Source: Culex pipiens pallens
Lineage: Eukaryota > Arthropoda > Insecta > Diptera > Culicidae
DNA: 64,000 nucleotides
Assembly: GCF_016801865.2 (NCBI RefSeq)
Contig: NC_068939.1
Location: 150,367,132 to 150,431,131 of the forward strand
Direction: 5' to 3'
Both the position numbers and the translations under genes were made by a program. Positions 36,024-47,869 of this stretch are shown piece by piece (positions within the stretch are counted from its first letter, which is position 1; each line of letters opens with the position of its first letter). The notes below the pieces were generated by a model that was given only the letters and a program-made list of their open reading frames with translations, had not been told where the DNA came from and searched no databases.

Positions 36024-36896
36024 TACCGTAAACCGGGGTGACTTTGATAGAATTTCACTTTATTTTTGGAATTCTCAAGATTATTATTTTTAAAACATGT
36101 ACTGGGGTAGGCCACGCAAAGTCCATGCACTAATTTTGAAAAAAAGTTTTTTCAATACTTTTTAGAAAAATAGTTACTTAAAAAAATCTTAGTTTTAATT
36201 CCAGGGTGACTTCATAATCATAATTTTTCTTGTTAAAATAAAATTTAAGGTGTTTAACTTTTTTTTAACGTCAAATGTACTAAGGTTGCTGATAAAGTTA
36301 AAAAAAAAATGTTTAGATGTAATTTACTAAGTTTATAAGCTTTTTAACAAAATACACATACATTTTAGGTAAAATTGTTAAAAAGTTGGATTTTTTTTCT
36401 GAAATTTGATGAAATTAGTTTTGTGAAACTGAATTCGAAGCACGAATCACAAGTTTTCATATTTTACATGAAATTTGTTCAACTGAAATCGCTTAATATA
36501 AATTTTGATTTTTTTTTAAATTGTATTTCAAAAAACACATAATTTTTATTATTTACAAATTTATTTTACCTTCCCCTAATGAAAAATTGTTCAAAGAATC
36601 CGAAAATGCATTCCGTTTTGCGACTTAAAATCATGTTCATTGAGAAAATTATGACATTTTGAGAAGTTTAAAAAAATGCCTTTCTAAAACATTTTCTTAA
36701 TTAATTATAACTTACTTTTTTAACTTTTCAAAATATTATGAAAAGTTCTTCTTGAAGTACTTTGAACACTTCTCTAAAACGGTCAGTATGATTTCAAACC
36801 ATTCTGTACGTATTTAATTTGTAATATTCATTTTGCGGAAAAATCTCAAACCTATCAAAGTCACCCCAGCTATCAAAGTCACACCGTTTTACGGTA
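36024..36896. mobile_element. TA-flanked MITE, CCGTAAAACCGGGGTGACTTT type
   Basis: The left end TACCGTAAACCGGGGTGACT and the right end, complemented TACCGTAAAACGGTGTGACT, continue as inverted repeats through TTTGATAG. Treating the outer TA as target duplication gives an 871-bp element, the signature of Tc1/mariner-like families. No transposase frame is present. A truncated relative is at 27001-27120. Confidence 0.8.
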
Positions 36897-37147
36897 TCCC
36901 CCCCCCTCGACTTTGGTCAGAGTCGAGGGACATAATCTTCAAAAAATATTTGCAACGGCCTTAGTGAAAAAAAAAAGATTTATACTCGTTTTTGCGCATG
37001 GCGCGTCGAAAGATTTAGTTTTTTATTTTCATAATATCGGGGACGTAATGGTCGACACCTTCAATTTAAGATAGGTTAGGTGAAATTTCTTTTAAAAGGC
37101 CTTTCATTTGATTTTTAAAAAAATTTGTTTTTTTTTTGCGAAAATCG

Positions 37148-37420
37148 ACGCAATCGACTATTTTAGGGACCACCCTAGCATGGCGTAGGTCACCTTAATG
37201 ACCAACCAAAAACATCCGGGTTTAACAATTTTGGCCAAAGAGCCCCCAGAAAAAAATTATGCACGGTCGGAGAACTTTTTTTTCGGTTTATGCTCTTTTC
37301 AAATGGAATTGCTGTAGCCAAAATTGGGCCTCGGCATACGCCAGGATAAGGGAGCGTTCTTCTATTACGTAACGCAAAAATTGTAATTTTTGGACCTCTT
37401 CCCCCCCATCGTAACAAAAT
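37148..37420. repeat. Single-arm relative of the 47062-47742 foldback
   Basis: GGACCACCCTAGCATGGCGT, then GGTCACCTTAATGACCAACC, and the end CTCTTTTCAAATGGAATTGC match, with differences, the right arm of the long inverted repeat at 47062-47742. The other arm is absent, so this is either a truncated foldback or an ancestral single-arm sequence. Confidence 0.65.
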
Positions 37421-37476
37421 TTCCAAAAGGTACTGCAGACGGACGGAGAGGATAAATCACGAGATTGCCGAGAGTA

Positions 37477-37855
37477 TTATTCTCATGGGTTTATTAGCAT
37501 AACATTGGTGTCTAACGTAGATGCTACTTCGTTATTGACCAGAACCCCCAAAAATTGCTCCGTGGACCACAGATGAAAAGTAGCAACCAGTCATCACCCT
37601 TTCGCAATTTTCAAAGGTCCCTATCATGCTGATTAATACCGACGCCTACCACGACCAATCGTAAGACACGTGGATGGGAATGTTAGTCCGATACTTGAGT
37701 GATGGAGACCGCAAAATCGGTTGCGTCTCCGACAAAGTATCACATGATTTTTGAGGGGTTAGTAAGATGGGTATGAGGTCAGGATTCACTAAGGTAGGTG
37801 ATGCGACCATAAGCAATTTGTTTATCGGTTGAAATTTTATTCTCATGGGTTTATT
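37477..37855. mobile_element. Segment bounded by a 19-bp direct repeat
   Basis: TTATTCTCATGGGTTTATT occurs at 37477-37495 and again at 37837-37855. A direct repeat of this length could be a target-site duplication around a roughly 340-bp insertion, or a tandem remnant. The segment has no coding capacity and no clear poly(A) or Pol III boxes. Confidence 0.4.
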
Positions 37856-39391
37856 TACCAAAAAGTTCACCCTTAAAAAAAATCAATATTAAAATTCAAA
37901 CCCAAGACATTTGAAATATCTAACCGCGCCTTTATCGTATCGGCCACCAAGGTTCGGTGACTAAGTGATGCCAATCAACGGGATTGAAAACAAATTTTAA
38001 ATTGGATTATGATTAGAGTCATATATTTTTAAATGAAATATGTATGTTAAATTTGTTTGAGCAAACAATTGAGAAAATAAATTAAAATTATGTTATACAT
38101 CTTCAAAACAAAAACAAGCAAAAAAAAATAGTATTTTATTCCAATAAAATTCATTTTCCAAATGATTTATTGCTGTCTCGAAGTTGCGACGTTGTCAGCT
38201 ATATAGTTTCCTCAAACAAGTTTTAATTACACGGTTAGGGCACCGACCGAAAATTCAAGGCCCGCTTCAAATTTATGCACAAAAGCCGAGCGGAAAAGTG
38301 CCGTTAAAATAGTAATTATTCCGTCGTCGCAATAGTTGTTGACACGAAACAAGCGGATGAGAGTGTTACCAGCAACAAAATACTTCACTCTGCTAAATAT
38401 GTACTTACACAGACTGGTTTGATAAGTTTTCCCCCAGCACTCACCTTTTGGCGGGAGCAAATGGCTTCCTTCCGGGCAATGTGTGTCACTTAACCCCCCC
38501 CTGTTAAAATGTTCGCACCCGGAAAAGCACATTAAATGGGTGAAGTTTCCAGGAAGAAACTTTGACGAGGTGTGCTTTTGAAATTAGTGACAAGTTGCTA
38601 GGAAAATGGGTTCATATTTTTTTTGTGAAATGAGAATGAAATTAAAAGTATTATTTTTTTTAATAAAAGTAATATTTGAACACAAGAAAATACACAGGCA
38701 AAGTATTTTCGAAAGAATAAACGGTTCATTGTTTTCGCTTCAGTCGCCGCGCCGGTGCTGAAAGCCACACGAGTCAGTTTCCACGCCCCAGGGGCAATTT
38801 TTATTCATTCTCACAGAAATTCTTCCTCCCCTCCCGTCGGTCCCCGTTCCACACACAAACGCATTGACGGAATTTTCACCACAGAAAATTGAATTTTCCT
38901 TTCAGCCACGGAGGGAAAATATGAATAAACGAGAAACAAAAATCCCTCCCCCAATACAATAACCAAAGCTGGCAGACAAGAAGATATTGCACCATAATCA
39001 TAACTGATTGCTGCTTACTGTGCCGTGATTTTGCTGCTGCTTCTGTTGCCACCTACCATGCCATCGTCGTCTTGGGCTGAGCTTACCAAGCTGACACGTT
39101 CTGTGATATCTTCTCAAGCAGTCGGACTAGGAGAGAACACTGACGGTAGAAGATGTTATTAAACATATTTTTCAATAATTAAAAACTCAAAACAAACCTT
39201 TGACTTATTTTTTAAAATTTTTATGCCAATGTGTCAAAATATAATATAGTTTTAATAGGTTTATGTGATTATTTTACATTTAATCCAAAATATGACCATA
39301 ATTCATTATTTTCACTTTTTGGCTTAATTCTGAGGGCAGATTCAGATTCAGCGGGCAAAATTACATGGGAAATCATATGGTATTTTTTTTT
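37856..39391. other. Non-coding unique DNA
   Basis: 38180-38560 and 38740-39140 are complex, GC-richer islands. A 101-codon minus frame at 38227-38532 has no recognisable motif. No gene is supported. Confidence 0.4.
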
Positions 39392-41358
39392 TGAACATGT
39401 CATTTTAAGGGACATTTAGTGTACTTTTCGAATCTACATTGACCCAGATTTTCATTTAGAGCCAATTCAGAACAAAACTTTTCATTTTAAAATTTCGTGT
39501 TTTTTTTCTAATATAAAAAAGGGATTTGCTGATAAACATCACGATTTATCGCGATTTTACGAAAAAAATAGGGAGAATGGCCGTTCACGGTCACCCGTGA
39601 CAGTCATGAACGACGACACAAAGAGAAACACAAAAAGTAACTTTTTCAAAACCTTTCTCGTAAAATCGCTATAACTCGTGATGGTTGTAAGAAAACTTCT
39701 TATGTTTATACATCTTTTTTTTGTAATTGTCTGCTCTACAATTTAAAAAGATAATAAATTTATTAAATAAAAAATAACCCTTCTGGGTTAATGTAGATTC
39801 GAATAGTACATAAAATTTCCCATAAAATGACATATTCAAAAAAAAAATATATGTTGCAGTTGAGTAACGGAAAATGGCAGAGTTTTATAAGACTTTTTTT
39901 GTGTTTTTTTTTAAAGAAAAAAACTTTTTTTCTGAATTCTGAATGCACCATCAAATCGGGCGTCTAATTTTACATAAAAGTCCCTTTTACACCAAATTTC
40001 TATCTCATCACCGTTTCAGGCTGCAAATTATTAAAAAACACCTGTTTTTCCAACGTCCCTGAGAACTCTTGAACGCTGGAAAAAGCGCACGTTTTTCTGT
40101 TGTTGAACATCTCTTAACCTGTTAGAAATGTGCGTGGTTTAATTAAGTTTTACCAGCGCACGTTCTACTTGCATAGAGAACGTTTGTTGAACATGTCATA
40201 AGAACTCTTGACTATAAGATTCTGAACCAGGTTGGATAACGTCGTTAGAACCGTTTAACAACATTCTGCCTTTAAGGTTCAGGAGGGAGTTAGGCAAACG
40301 TTTTTATAACCGTTCAAGAACATATCGTGGCAGACAAGAATATTAAACAGGCTTTTCATAAAATACGTCCAAGTTTTTTTTCTTAATTAAATCCTTTATT
40401 TGTGAGTAATGTCGCTTTACGATACTGTAACTACTAGTTATTTGTAATTTATTGGTTTGGACAGGGATACGCCATTTATGAATGATGGATAATACAAAAA
40501 TATCAACCATAAAAAATCATTCAATTTCCTAATTATGCCTTTGGGGATTTTTTTTTTCAATTATGTTTGAGTGCTAATTAACATCGCTACCCTACTACTG
40601 CTGCTGGTTCCTGGTGCTGCATTTTCAGTTTTCCTTTTTGATGAAGAATGCTCAGGGCAAGTATCGAACCCATGATCATTCCTAATGTCAAGTCCGGGCG
40701 CGCGTCCGCTTCTTTCCACGAGGGGTTATTTTGGATGAGCAGGCCTAAACGTCAATAAAGAAGTCTGCGGTCATCTAGGTTTTACCAAGTTCACTAACAG
40801 TTTGCCAAAACTTTTTTCGAACATAAGCTGTTTCTATTTTTAGAACTATCCTTGCTTGTTTCGTCAACATGCCCTTGCTCGGTTTTTAGAACACGAACGC
40901 GAACTTCATATAAACAACTTGTTTACGAGAAATCCCAGCCGAAGCCAAAGGTCAAATCTACTATGTTTACACGTTTAGCAAACTGAAATGAAACATCATG
41001 TCTGCAAATGTCATTGTTCGCAAATGTCGCTTTTCAAGTTCTACAAGGATGTTTCATAGAGGTCAGAATAAACTTCAAAATGAACTATTCGTAATCCGTT
41101 GCTAGATTTGGCATTTGTGTTACACAGCCATGTTGAACAATGGTTTTTTGATCAAAATGTGAAAAATTGACCAAATTTTTTGACAATTGTTCAATAATTA
41201 ACGAATAAAAACACTTATGCAGCAATTGTTCAACAAAAAAAATAAAGAGCGATGTTTTTCTTGCTACTTGGGAAAGTTTCACGCAAATCGAAGAGGAATC
41301 GGGGCAACTTTTCCCGATTTCCTGTGAGTTAGTAGAGATTTACCCAAGTTTGATTTCA
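39392..41358. repeat. Decayed foldback relative split by a 1.2 kb segment
   Basis: 39392-40049 matches part of both arms and the spacer of the foldback at 31635-32921 (GGTCACCCGTGACAG, then CGGTTTCAGGCTGCAAATTA-type words). 41268-41358 matches its outer right end (AAAGTTTCACGCAAATC, then CCCAAGTTTG). About 120 bp of the consensus is missing at the junction. The segment 40050-41267 between them is foreign and rich in GTTGAACA and GTTCAAC words; its class is unknown. Confidence 0.65.
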
Positions 41359-41631
41359 CATCTAAAGAATGCAATCCGTTTAAATCATCGTCTCTAAGCG
41401 AAGCGAAGCAAGCTTGATTTTTTTTTTTATATCAAATGATCAAATCAAATGATTTTTTATGTGTGGAAAGTCCATTCAGCAAATGGGTACCTGTTTTTGT
41501 TGAGTATTACTTTTTTTAAGTTCTACACACTTCCTACAACTTTGCCGAAGACACGAAATCGTTCAGAAAAACAGTTCTCATGATACAGACTTTTAAATAT
41601 TTTAATAGCCTTTTTGCCTTCCTTACCTTAC

Positions 41632-41700
41632 TGAGGAAAGGCTATAAAATCACTCGAAAAACGAAATTCTTCATTTGACTTCCTAGACCCACCTTTATGC
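41632..41700. repeat. Fragment of the GAGGTAAGGCTATAA repeat
   Basis: TGCCTTCCTTACCTTACTGAGG, taken as overlapping shorter words (TTACTGAGGAAAGGCTATAA), and CCTAGACCCACCTTTATGCC match the left end of the repeat at 27120-27960. Only about 70 bp is present. Confidence 0.5.
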
Positions 41701-41950
41701 CTAATTTTTTTTTTTAAGTTTTCAACATTTGGATGAAAAAAGTGTTTTAAAATGCATTTTACACGCGCCCAAATGCTTTCCAAACATTAGTTTTCAAAAT
41801 ATCGAGGTATCGACGGAAATTATTTTTTTTTCCCGAAAAAAAAAACTTTTCGTCGGATTGTACATTGGTATTTTATGCTAAATATGATTATAAACGTAGG
41901 AAAATGCATTTTAACTGGTTTTCAGTTGATTAAGGGGTTACATACATGTA

Positions 41951-42027
41951 GGGAGCAGCTGTGGCTGAATGGTTACAGTGTTTGCTTTGTAAGCGAATGG
42001 TTCTGGGTTCGATTCCCATCTGCTCCC
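41951..42027 (+). tRNA. tRNA-Thr(TGT)-like sequence, SINE head
   Basis: The acceptor arms GGGAGCA and TGCTCCC pair perfectly. The D-stem is TGT/ACA. The anticodon stem TTTGC/GCGAA closes loop TTTGTAA (anticodon TGT, Thr). The T-arm has TGGG/CCCA. The A box TGGCTGAATGG and B box GGTTCGATTCC are intact, so Pol III transcription is plausible. Because it heads an element with a target duplication and tail, it is most likely a SINE promoter, not a cellular tRNA gene. Confidence 0.55.
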
Positions 42028-42086
42028 ATCGAGAAAATTAAGGACATAGAAATACTTGAAATGCTGAATATAAACGAAAAATCAAA

Positions 42087-42161
42087 GTCGCCGAAGGCGG
42101 GGTTCGAACCCCCGTCCTTTGGATTGGTAAGCAAAAATGCTAACCACTAGGCCATGGCGAC
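42087..42161 (-). repeat. Second tRNA-like sequence of the composite SINE
   Basis: On the minus strand GTCGCC and GGCGAC pair as acceptor arms. CCTAGTGGTTAGC is a good A box and D-arm, and GGGGGTTCGAACCCC is a strong T-arm with the B box GGTTCGAACCC. The anticodon region TTTTTGCTTACCAATCC does not fold into a standard 5-bp stem with a 7-base loop. It is therefore a pseudo-tRNA whose promoter boxes look intact. Confidence 0.55.
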
Positions 42162-43265
42162 TTGGTGAGCATAGACTGGAATTAGGAATACTGTTACAAC
42201 CAACCCGCAACGCCTTTCGAGGTGTATCCTAGGGTTCTACCTCTCCTACTAACATTGAGTCCAAAACCTCCCTACAAACATCTATACCACTAAGGTGACG
42301 TAGGGGTCCTTGCGCACTTTAGATAGGTGTTTACTAACGATCCTTCATATCCCTGAGGATAGCTTGGACCCGGCCTGGACCCCCTTATGCCCTGGGCTGT
42401 ATTACACACTCATCAAAAGATGAAGACATGGTATCTCCCGTGTTGGATTATTGTTCCGGATGAGGGTCTAACACAACCAGACCAAACAGAGGGATAAGCG
42501 TTGTGGAGCCTTCCGGTGGTGGGGCGTCCTCCAAATGCTAATGCTAATGCTAATGCTAATGCTAATTAAGGGGTTACATACATGTAGAAAATCACAAAAT
42601 TTTATATTACAGAATATTTGTTAAATCCACTCAAAAGATGATTATTAATCACTCCTGAAAGTTTCATGAAGATATTTCATGATTAAACTGATTAAGAGGC
42701 CATATAAGCTCAAAATTTTGCCATGCGCAAAGCGGGCTGTCAAAATTTGTTAGCGTTTTTCTCTAAACCCCGAGTTGAGTTACGGGTGCCACGATATCTC
42801 GAGATGGGACGGTCCAAATTGGCTGAAATTCTGGGTGAAGACTCTCAAGATATATCCCGTATGTATGACGAAACACGATTTAAAAATTTTGCTTTTTAAA
42901 AAAATACAAAAATCAAAAACTGACGATTTTCTATATGAAAAACACAAAAATATTTTTATCTTTTTTCTTAAAACGTTTTTTGAAAATCGGCTTTAGTCAT
43001 GCACACAGGACCGTATTAACGAGTCTTCACCAAAATTTTGAGACGATTTGGTCAAGGCAGTGTTGAGATATCGTGGCACCCGTTTTTTGAAACTGCAAAT
43101 AGCTATATCTCGGAAATGATACAACCAAATGTCTTCAAATTTGTTTAAATAATAGATGAAAATGTACATTTTAATGCCCTGAAAACAGATTTTGAACAAA
43201 GTTTAAGTGTGTGCTGACACCAACCTCTGATTTTTTTGTCGATTTACATGTATGTAACCCCTTAA

Positions 43266-43737
43266 GTGAGTTCCGGCATCAAAAAAGTAAGTGGTCATAA
43301 CTCGAGACAGGGTTGCCAGATATTCAATGTAGTGGACTCGTTTGAAAGGTCTTCTAATTACCTAATCAACGATGGGTCGGATGATGGATCCGGACATCGT
43401 TTACATTCATATAAATGAGATCCGGATATATGTGAAAACACATTTTTATACATAACTTTTGAACTAGTTATCGAAACTTCAAAAGCAATGTATGGGACCC
43501 TAAACCAAGTCAAATGCAACTGGTTTGGTCAAAATCGGTTCAGCCAGTGCTGAGAAAACTCAGTGAGAATTTTGGTCACATACATACATACACACACACA
43601 TACACACACACATACACACACAGACATTTGTTCAGTTTTCGATTCTGAGTCGATATGTATACATGGGTCTTTGAGCTTTTAATAAAAAGTTCATTTGTAG
43701 AGCAGGATTATAGCCTTACCTCAGTGAGGAAGGCAAA
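43266..43737. repeat. Copy of the GAGGTAAGGCTATAA repeat (inverted)
   Basis: It runs from GTGAGTTCCGGCATC to TTACCTCAGTGAGGAAGGC and is the reverse complement of parts of 27120-27600. It includes an ACAC/CATA microsatellite at 43580-43625. It directly abuts the TTAA of the preceding MITE and truncates the next one. Confidence 0.65.
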
Positions 43738-44041
43738 ACACAAAAATATTTTTATCTTTTTTTTTTAATTAACTTTTTGAAAATCGGGCTTCATCATGCA
43801 CACAGAATCGGTTTAACGAGTCTTCACCAAAATTTTGAGCCGATTTGGTCACGACAGTGGTGAGATATCGTGGCACCCGTTTTTTGAAACTGCTAACTCG
43901 AAATTGCTATATCTCGGTAATGATGCAACCAAATATCTCCATATCTTCTAGCCCTGAAAAATAAATTTAAAAAAAGTTGAGGTGTGCGCTCATACTAACC
44001 TCTGACTTTTTTGCCGATATACATGTATGTAACCCCTTAAA
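43738..44041. mobile_element. Truncated second copy of the TTAA MITE
   Basis: It corresponds to 42945-43265 (ATCGTGGCACCCGTTTTTTG and the terminus CATGTATGTAACCCCTTAA), with many differences. It ends at TTAA 44038-44041. Its left part is missing. The two copies are similar but clearly diverged, so they are old relatives and not a recent tandem duplication. Confidence 0.65.
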
Positions 44042-45697
44042 CTTTAATTTTCATTAAAAATTTGAAGTTTTTGGAAAAAAAATTGTTATGCCGCTGTAAA
44101 TATTATTCTTTCAGAAAACTCAAAATTTTTGATGGAAAAAGCAAACAAATTGAAATGCTTTTTTCTGCGTTTATAAACATATTCAAAATGTTTATAATTT
44201 TTTATTTCTTTATAAAATTCGGATGTACAACACCGCAGAAAGATTTTTTCCCCGAAAAAAATTGAGCAAGTGTCATCATTTAGGTTATTTGTAAACAAAT
44301 TTGAAGAATTAAGAATAATTAACACTTATAAATTTACCGATCTACCGCGTTTGTATGTATGTATGTCAGTAAAAAAAGTTGTTTCATAACCTTTTTTAAA
44401 ATTCGAAGAAGCTGTCCCAAAAACTTTACACCACACTGTCGCAGACAATACTGTGGGAGTAAGGCAGTGCAGAAGCATAATGTGAAAATCGGAAGGTTGA
44501 TCAAGAATGGCTGAAAGCTCTCTTTTGTTCTATTTCTCGTGTCGGCATTCCTTGGATTTTTGAACACCTGCAAAATTTCTGAAGCAGAAAGCAGAATGTT
44601 TCTGACTGAACGTTTGCAAATATAGATTAAGTTCGATTTTGAAGACAACAGAATATGATTTGAAATTTTCTCTTGCTGGTTTTTTTTTGCAAAAAGAAAA
44701 AAACAAAAAAAAGCGATTTAAATCTAAGAAAGCTCACAACTCTATGCATGATGATTCATTGTCAAGAGAATCCCTATTGTAAGCTTAAAACAGCCCCCAT
44801 GAAGGCCCGTTTCTTTCACTCACACACACATATCCTTTTGTATCCTTGTTCAAAGCGCACGTGCTCGCGAAACAGTGACGATGAGAACAAAAGCAGCTTT
44901 TCAGTCGGAGAGCTATTTTTACATCATTCGTTTCCCACACGATTTGCGTGCTCCGGCTGCGGATTTTCGGCGAACAAAACCACCTGATTGCCGTTAAGAT
45001 GCGTTCATTCACACAAGGGAAGCTTGATTTGTTAAACATTTGGTTTTGATTGTTTAAACATAATCGATTTTTTTTTGTGGTGTCAATTATAATTTTAATA
45101 CAACTTATTGATTTTGAAAAAAAAACATGAAAATTTAAACCTTTTTCATTTCAAACATCCTCAGTTATCCCTCAAAAGAAAAGTGTCAGATTTTCATCCT
45201 CGTCATCCTACGCAGGAAGAAAGCTTTCAAAATGAAAAGAGATACAAAGAACACACAAAAAAACCTCACACACTGAATAAAGAAAAATCTCCAACGCACA
45301 CACAATGCGATATGTAAATTTATTAAGCGCGAGAAGCACCCGGGCCCACCCACAACACACAATGGGAAGTAAATTGAGTTGGGCAGAAAAGGAGTGAAAA
45401 ATACTCTCGCCGAATAGAAACACAGCAACAGCACAACTCCGTAAGCGGCCGAGACAAGAGAGAAAAATTAAGGTAGATAAAAGCTTTCGCTCATCCTCTT
45501 CCTGCTTCCTTCGCCTCCACCAAAGTGCCGCGAATTTTGTCTGTTTCGTCCGGAAAGGGCTGCTCTCCACCCGCTGCTTTCCGGGGGGCCAACATTTTTG
45601 TTTCGCGTGGTTTTGTGGAGGTCTGGTTTAGTTCTTGCCGTGGGAAAACCCCTTTTTTGGACCAAGATTTAAACTGTCGTATTTTTTTAACGTCGCC
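44042..45697. other. Non-coding stretch, unique island
   Basis: 44640-45690 is complex and GC-richer, with frames of up to 120 codons on both strands (45208-45570 minus is the longest). They overlap each other, lack motifs and are probably chance. I see no repeat that I can name. Confidence 0.4.
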
Positions 45698-46082
45698 GGC
45701 CAATAACATTTTATGTTATTTATTTGTTGTTCGTCGTTATGATTTTTTTTGTTATTGGATTGTTATTGTAATAACGGACTAATAACATTTTTAGATATTC
45801 TTCGAACAAATCTTTGTTATTTTTTTTTGTTATCTTAACAATTAATCCGATCATCCCAATAACAGTTGCAGTTATTCTTCCATAACAAAAAATGTTATTC
45901 CAAAGTTGTTTTGGCTTTCAACCAATATCAGACCAATAACAAATTTTGTTATGATAACATAAACTGTTATTAAGCCCTTATGAAAAAATGGATGTTTCAG
46001 GAAGATTCCATAACACTTTCTGTTATTTTAACAGAATTTGTTATTGAAATGGCATGCATTTTGTTATTACCGTCTGCCCGGG
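45698..46082 (-). mobile_element. CCCGGGCAGACGG-family MITE, left-truncated copy
   Basis: It begins inside the consensus (GGCCAATAACATTTTATG) and ends with the intact terminus GTTATTACCGTCTGCCCGGG. About 60 bp, including the other terminus, is missing, so no target duplication can be read. Confidence 0.85.
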
Positions 46083-47061
46083 ATTTCCTTTGAAATGTTT
46101 GTTCTTTAAAGCATTTTTACTGAAAAACTTAGATTTTTGCTTATTTTTTTGCTTGGTAAATATCTCAATACAAATAATATTGCTTTAATTTTTATCATGA
46201 TCTGGTACTTTTGCAGTATTTTAAGTAACAAATATGCTAATATTTTTTAAGCAAATTCATCTAATGCTGTAATTTTTCCGACCTGGCTTCTTTGGAACCG
46301 GTTATAGGTACCCCGATATTCCTGATTTATCCGGAGAACTCGAAACCTTTTCCTAAGTGGGCACTGGATAGAATAACTACCTGGTTGACCATATTCCGGG
46401 TTCTTACATGGTACCTGGAATTGGAAAGTATTCATAAAGACCAGTTTTGAGTTGGTGCTTGAAAATCATGAATATTGATACTCAAATTGTTAGGTTCATA
46501 ACAAGAAAATTGCGTTATAAAAGCAAAATACTCTATTTTTTAAAATAACGTGGTTTATGGACCAATGGTTTTTCTAAAAATCATCCAGATTGCTTAAAAC
46601 TTGCTTCCATCAAAGATTCGCAAACATGTGTACAACAAGCTTATATAATTGGATTTTTGATATCCATCGTTAAATATTTAAAAAATCACAACTTTAAAAA
46701 ATATTGGTAGGGTGGCAAGTATAGTTCCCCCTGTAGTTGCATTCAACGACCAAATTCTGATAGAATATGAATAGAAAGTCTATCTTTGTTTTATTTAAAA
46801 TGTTTTTAACAACGCTTTAAACGTATAGAATCGTATTAAAATTTATTGAAAGTTGAAATACTTTCGAAACAATTGCATGATTATTTTAAGCAATTATATA
46901 TTTAAAGTTTTGGAAGGATTCGATCGGGCATAACATATTGCAGCCGGGCAAGTTTCCCACGCTAGAGCTTTTTTTGTTGCAAATTTGTTATGAATGTTGT
47001 ATATGTTTTGCATGGTTTTTAATCGATAAAATTAACGTCGATAATGGTTAGCGTTATTTTG
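46083..47061. other. Non-coding stretch
   Basis: AT-rich DNA. 46290-46440 is CCGGTT-rich and recalls the insert at 17662-18628. No gene is supported. Confidence 0.4.
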
Positions 47062-47742
47062 ATATACAGCAATTCCATTTGAAAAGAGCCTAAACCGAAA
47101 AAAAAGTTCTCCGATCAGGCTCAAAAATTTTCTGGGGGTTCCTTGGCCAAAATAATTAGACCCGTATTTTTTTGTTTGGCCATTAGGGTGACCTACATCG
47201 TGCTAGGGTGGTTCGAAAAATGGCAATTTTCGCCATTTTTCGCAAAAACCACTTTTTTCGAAAAATCATATCTCCGCGCCATTTCATCCGATTTTAGCTG
47301 TCTTAGACGCAAAAGAAAGGTGATGAGTTTGGCTATTTGAGAAAAATAGTAAGAAGTTCAGACATAGGCTCTTTGGTCCCGAGACCTTCAAAACAGCATT
47401 TTAATTTTTCATACGACCTTTTCAAATGTTAAGCTAGATTTTTGAAACTTCTTACTATTTTTCCCAAATAGCCAAACTTATCTTCTTTCTTTTGCGTCTA
47501 AGACAGCTAAAATCAGATGAAATGGCGCGGAGATATGATTTTTCGAAAAAAGTGATTTTTGCGAAAAATGACGAAAATTGACATTTTTTGAACCACCCTA
47601 GCAAGATGTAGGTCACCCTAATGGCCAAACAAAAAAATACGGGTCTAATTATTTTGGCCAAGGAACCTCCAGAAAAATTTTGAGCCCGATTGGAGAACTT
47701 TTTTTTCGGTTTAGGCTCTTTTCAAATGGAATTGCTGTATAT
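47062..47742. repeat. Long inverted repeat with 298-bp arms
   Basis: Left arm 47062-47359 and right arm 47444-47742 are reverse complements separated by 84 bp. Outer ends read TATACAGCAATTCCATTTGA and complement. The apparent 65- and 68-codon proteins on opposite strands (47143-47340 plus and 47455-47661 minus) are nearly identical because they are the same arm. A single-arm relative is at 37148-37420. Confidence 0.92.
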
Positions 47743-47869
47743 ATAATTCTATCGGCAATAATTAATCGCCGACAATAAACAAAAAAAAAAAATCTAAAAT
47801 CGACCTAGTTCAACCATATCATGTTAAATTATCAACGCTTTTAATAAGATTTTTTTTTTGAAAATGTAG

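Larger units (their letters stand above)
41951..42564 (+). mobile_element. Composite SINE with two convergent tRNA-like heads and AATGCT tail
   Basis: It is flanked by a 23-bp direct repeat (41929-41951 and 42565-42587, containing TTAAGGGGTTACATACATG), read as the target duplication of target-primed reverse transcription. From the left it holds a tRNA-Thr-like head on the plus strand, a 59-bp spacer, a second tRNA-like sequence on the minus strand, about 370 bp of unrelated body and a tail of about five AATGCT units. Twin SINEs of Culex also have two tRNA-related regions, but there they are in tandem; identity is not claimed. Confidence 0.75.
41930..43265. mobile_element. TTAA-flanked MITE interrupted by a SINE
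   Basis: It is flanked by TTAA at 41930-41933 and 43262-43265. The termini GGGGTTACATACATG and CATGTATGTAACCCC are perfect inverted repeats. A SINE is inserted 18 bp inside the left terminus and has duplicated that terminus. The interior right part (42945-43261) recurs, diverged, at 43738-44037. TTAA duplication is typical of piggyBac or Kolobok families. No transposase frame. Confidence 0.85.

Noticed and set aside
41951..42027. A functional cellular tRNA-Thr gene
   Set aside because: It folds well, but it heads an element with a tail and a 23-bp flanking duplication, so a SINE promoter is the better explanation.
42945..44041. Recent tandem duplication of 42945-43265 and 43738-44041
   Set aside because: The copies differ at many positions and both end in the TTAA terminus, so they are separate old insertions of one family.
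45208..45570. 120-codon minus frame with hydrophobic segments
   Set aside because: Overlaps three other frames of similar length on both strands, has no start or splice support, and composition looks random.
47143..47661. Two nearly identical 65- and 68-codon frames beginning Met-Ala-Lys-Ile-Ile-Arg
   Set aside because: They come from the two arms of the inverted repeat at 47062-47742 and have no independent support.
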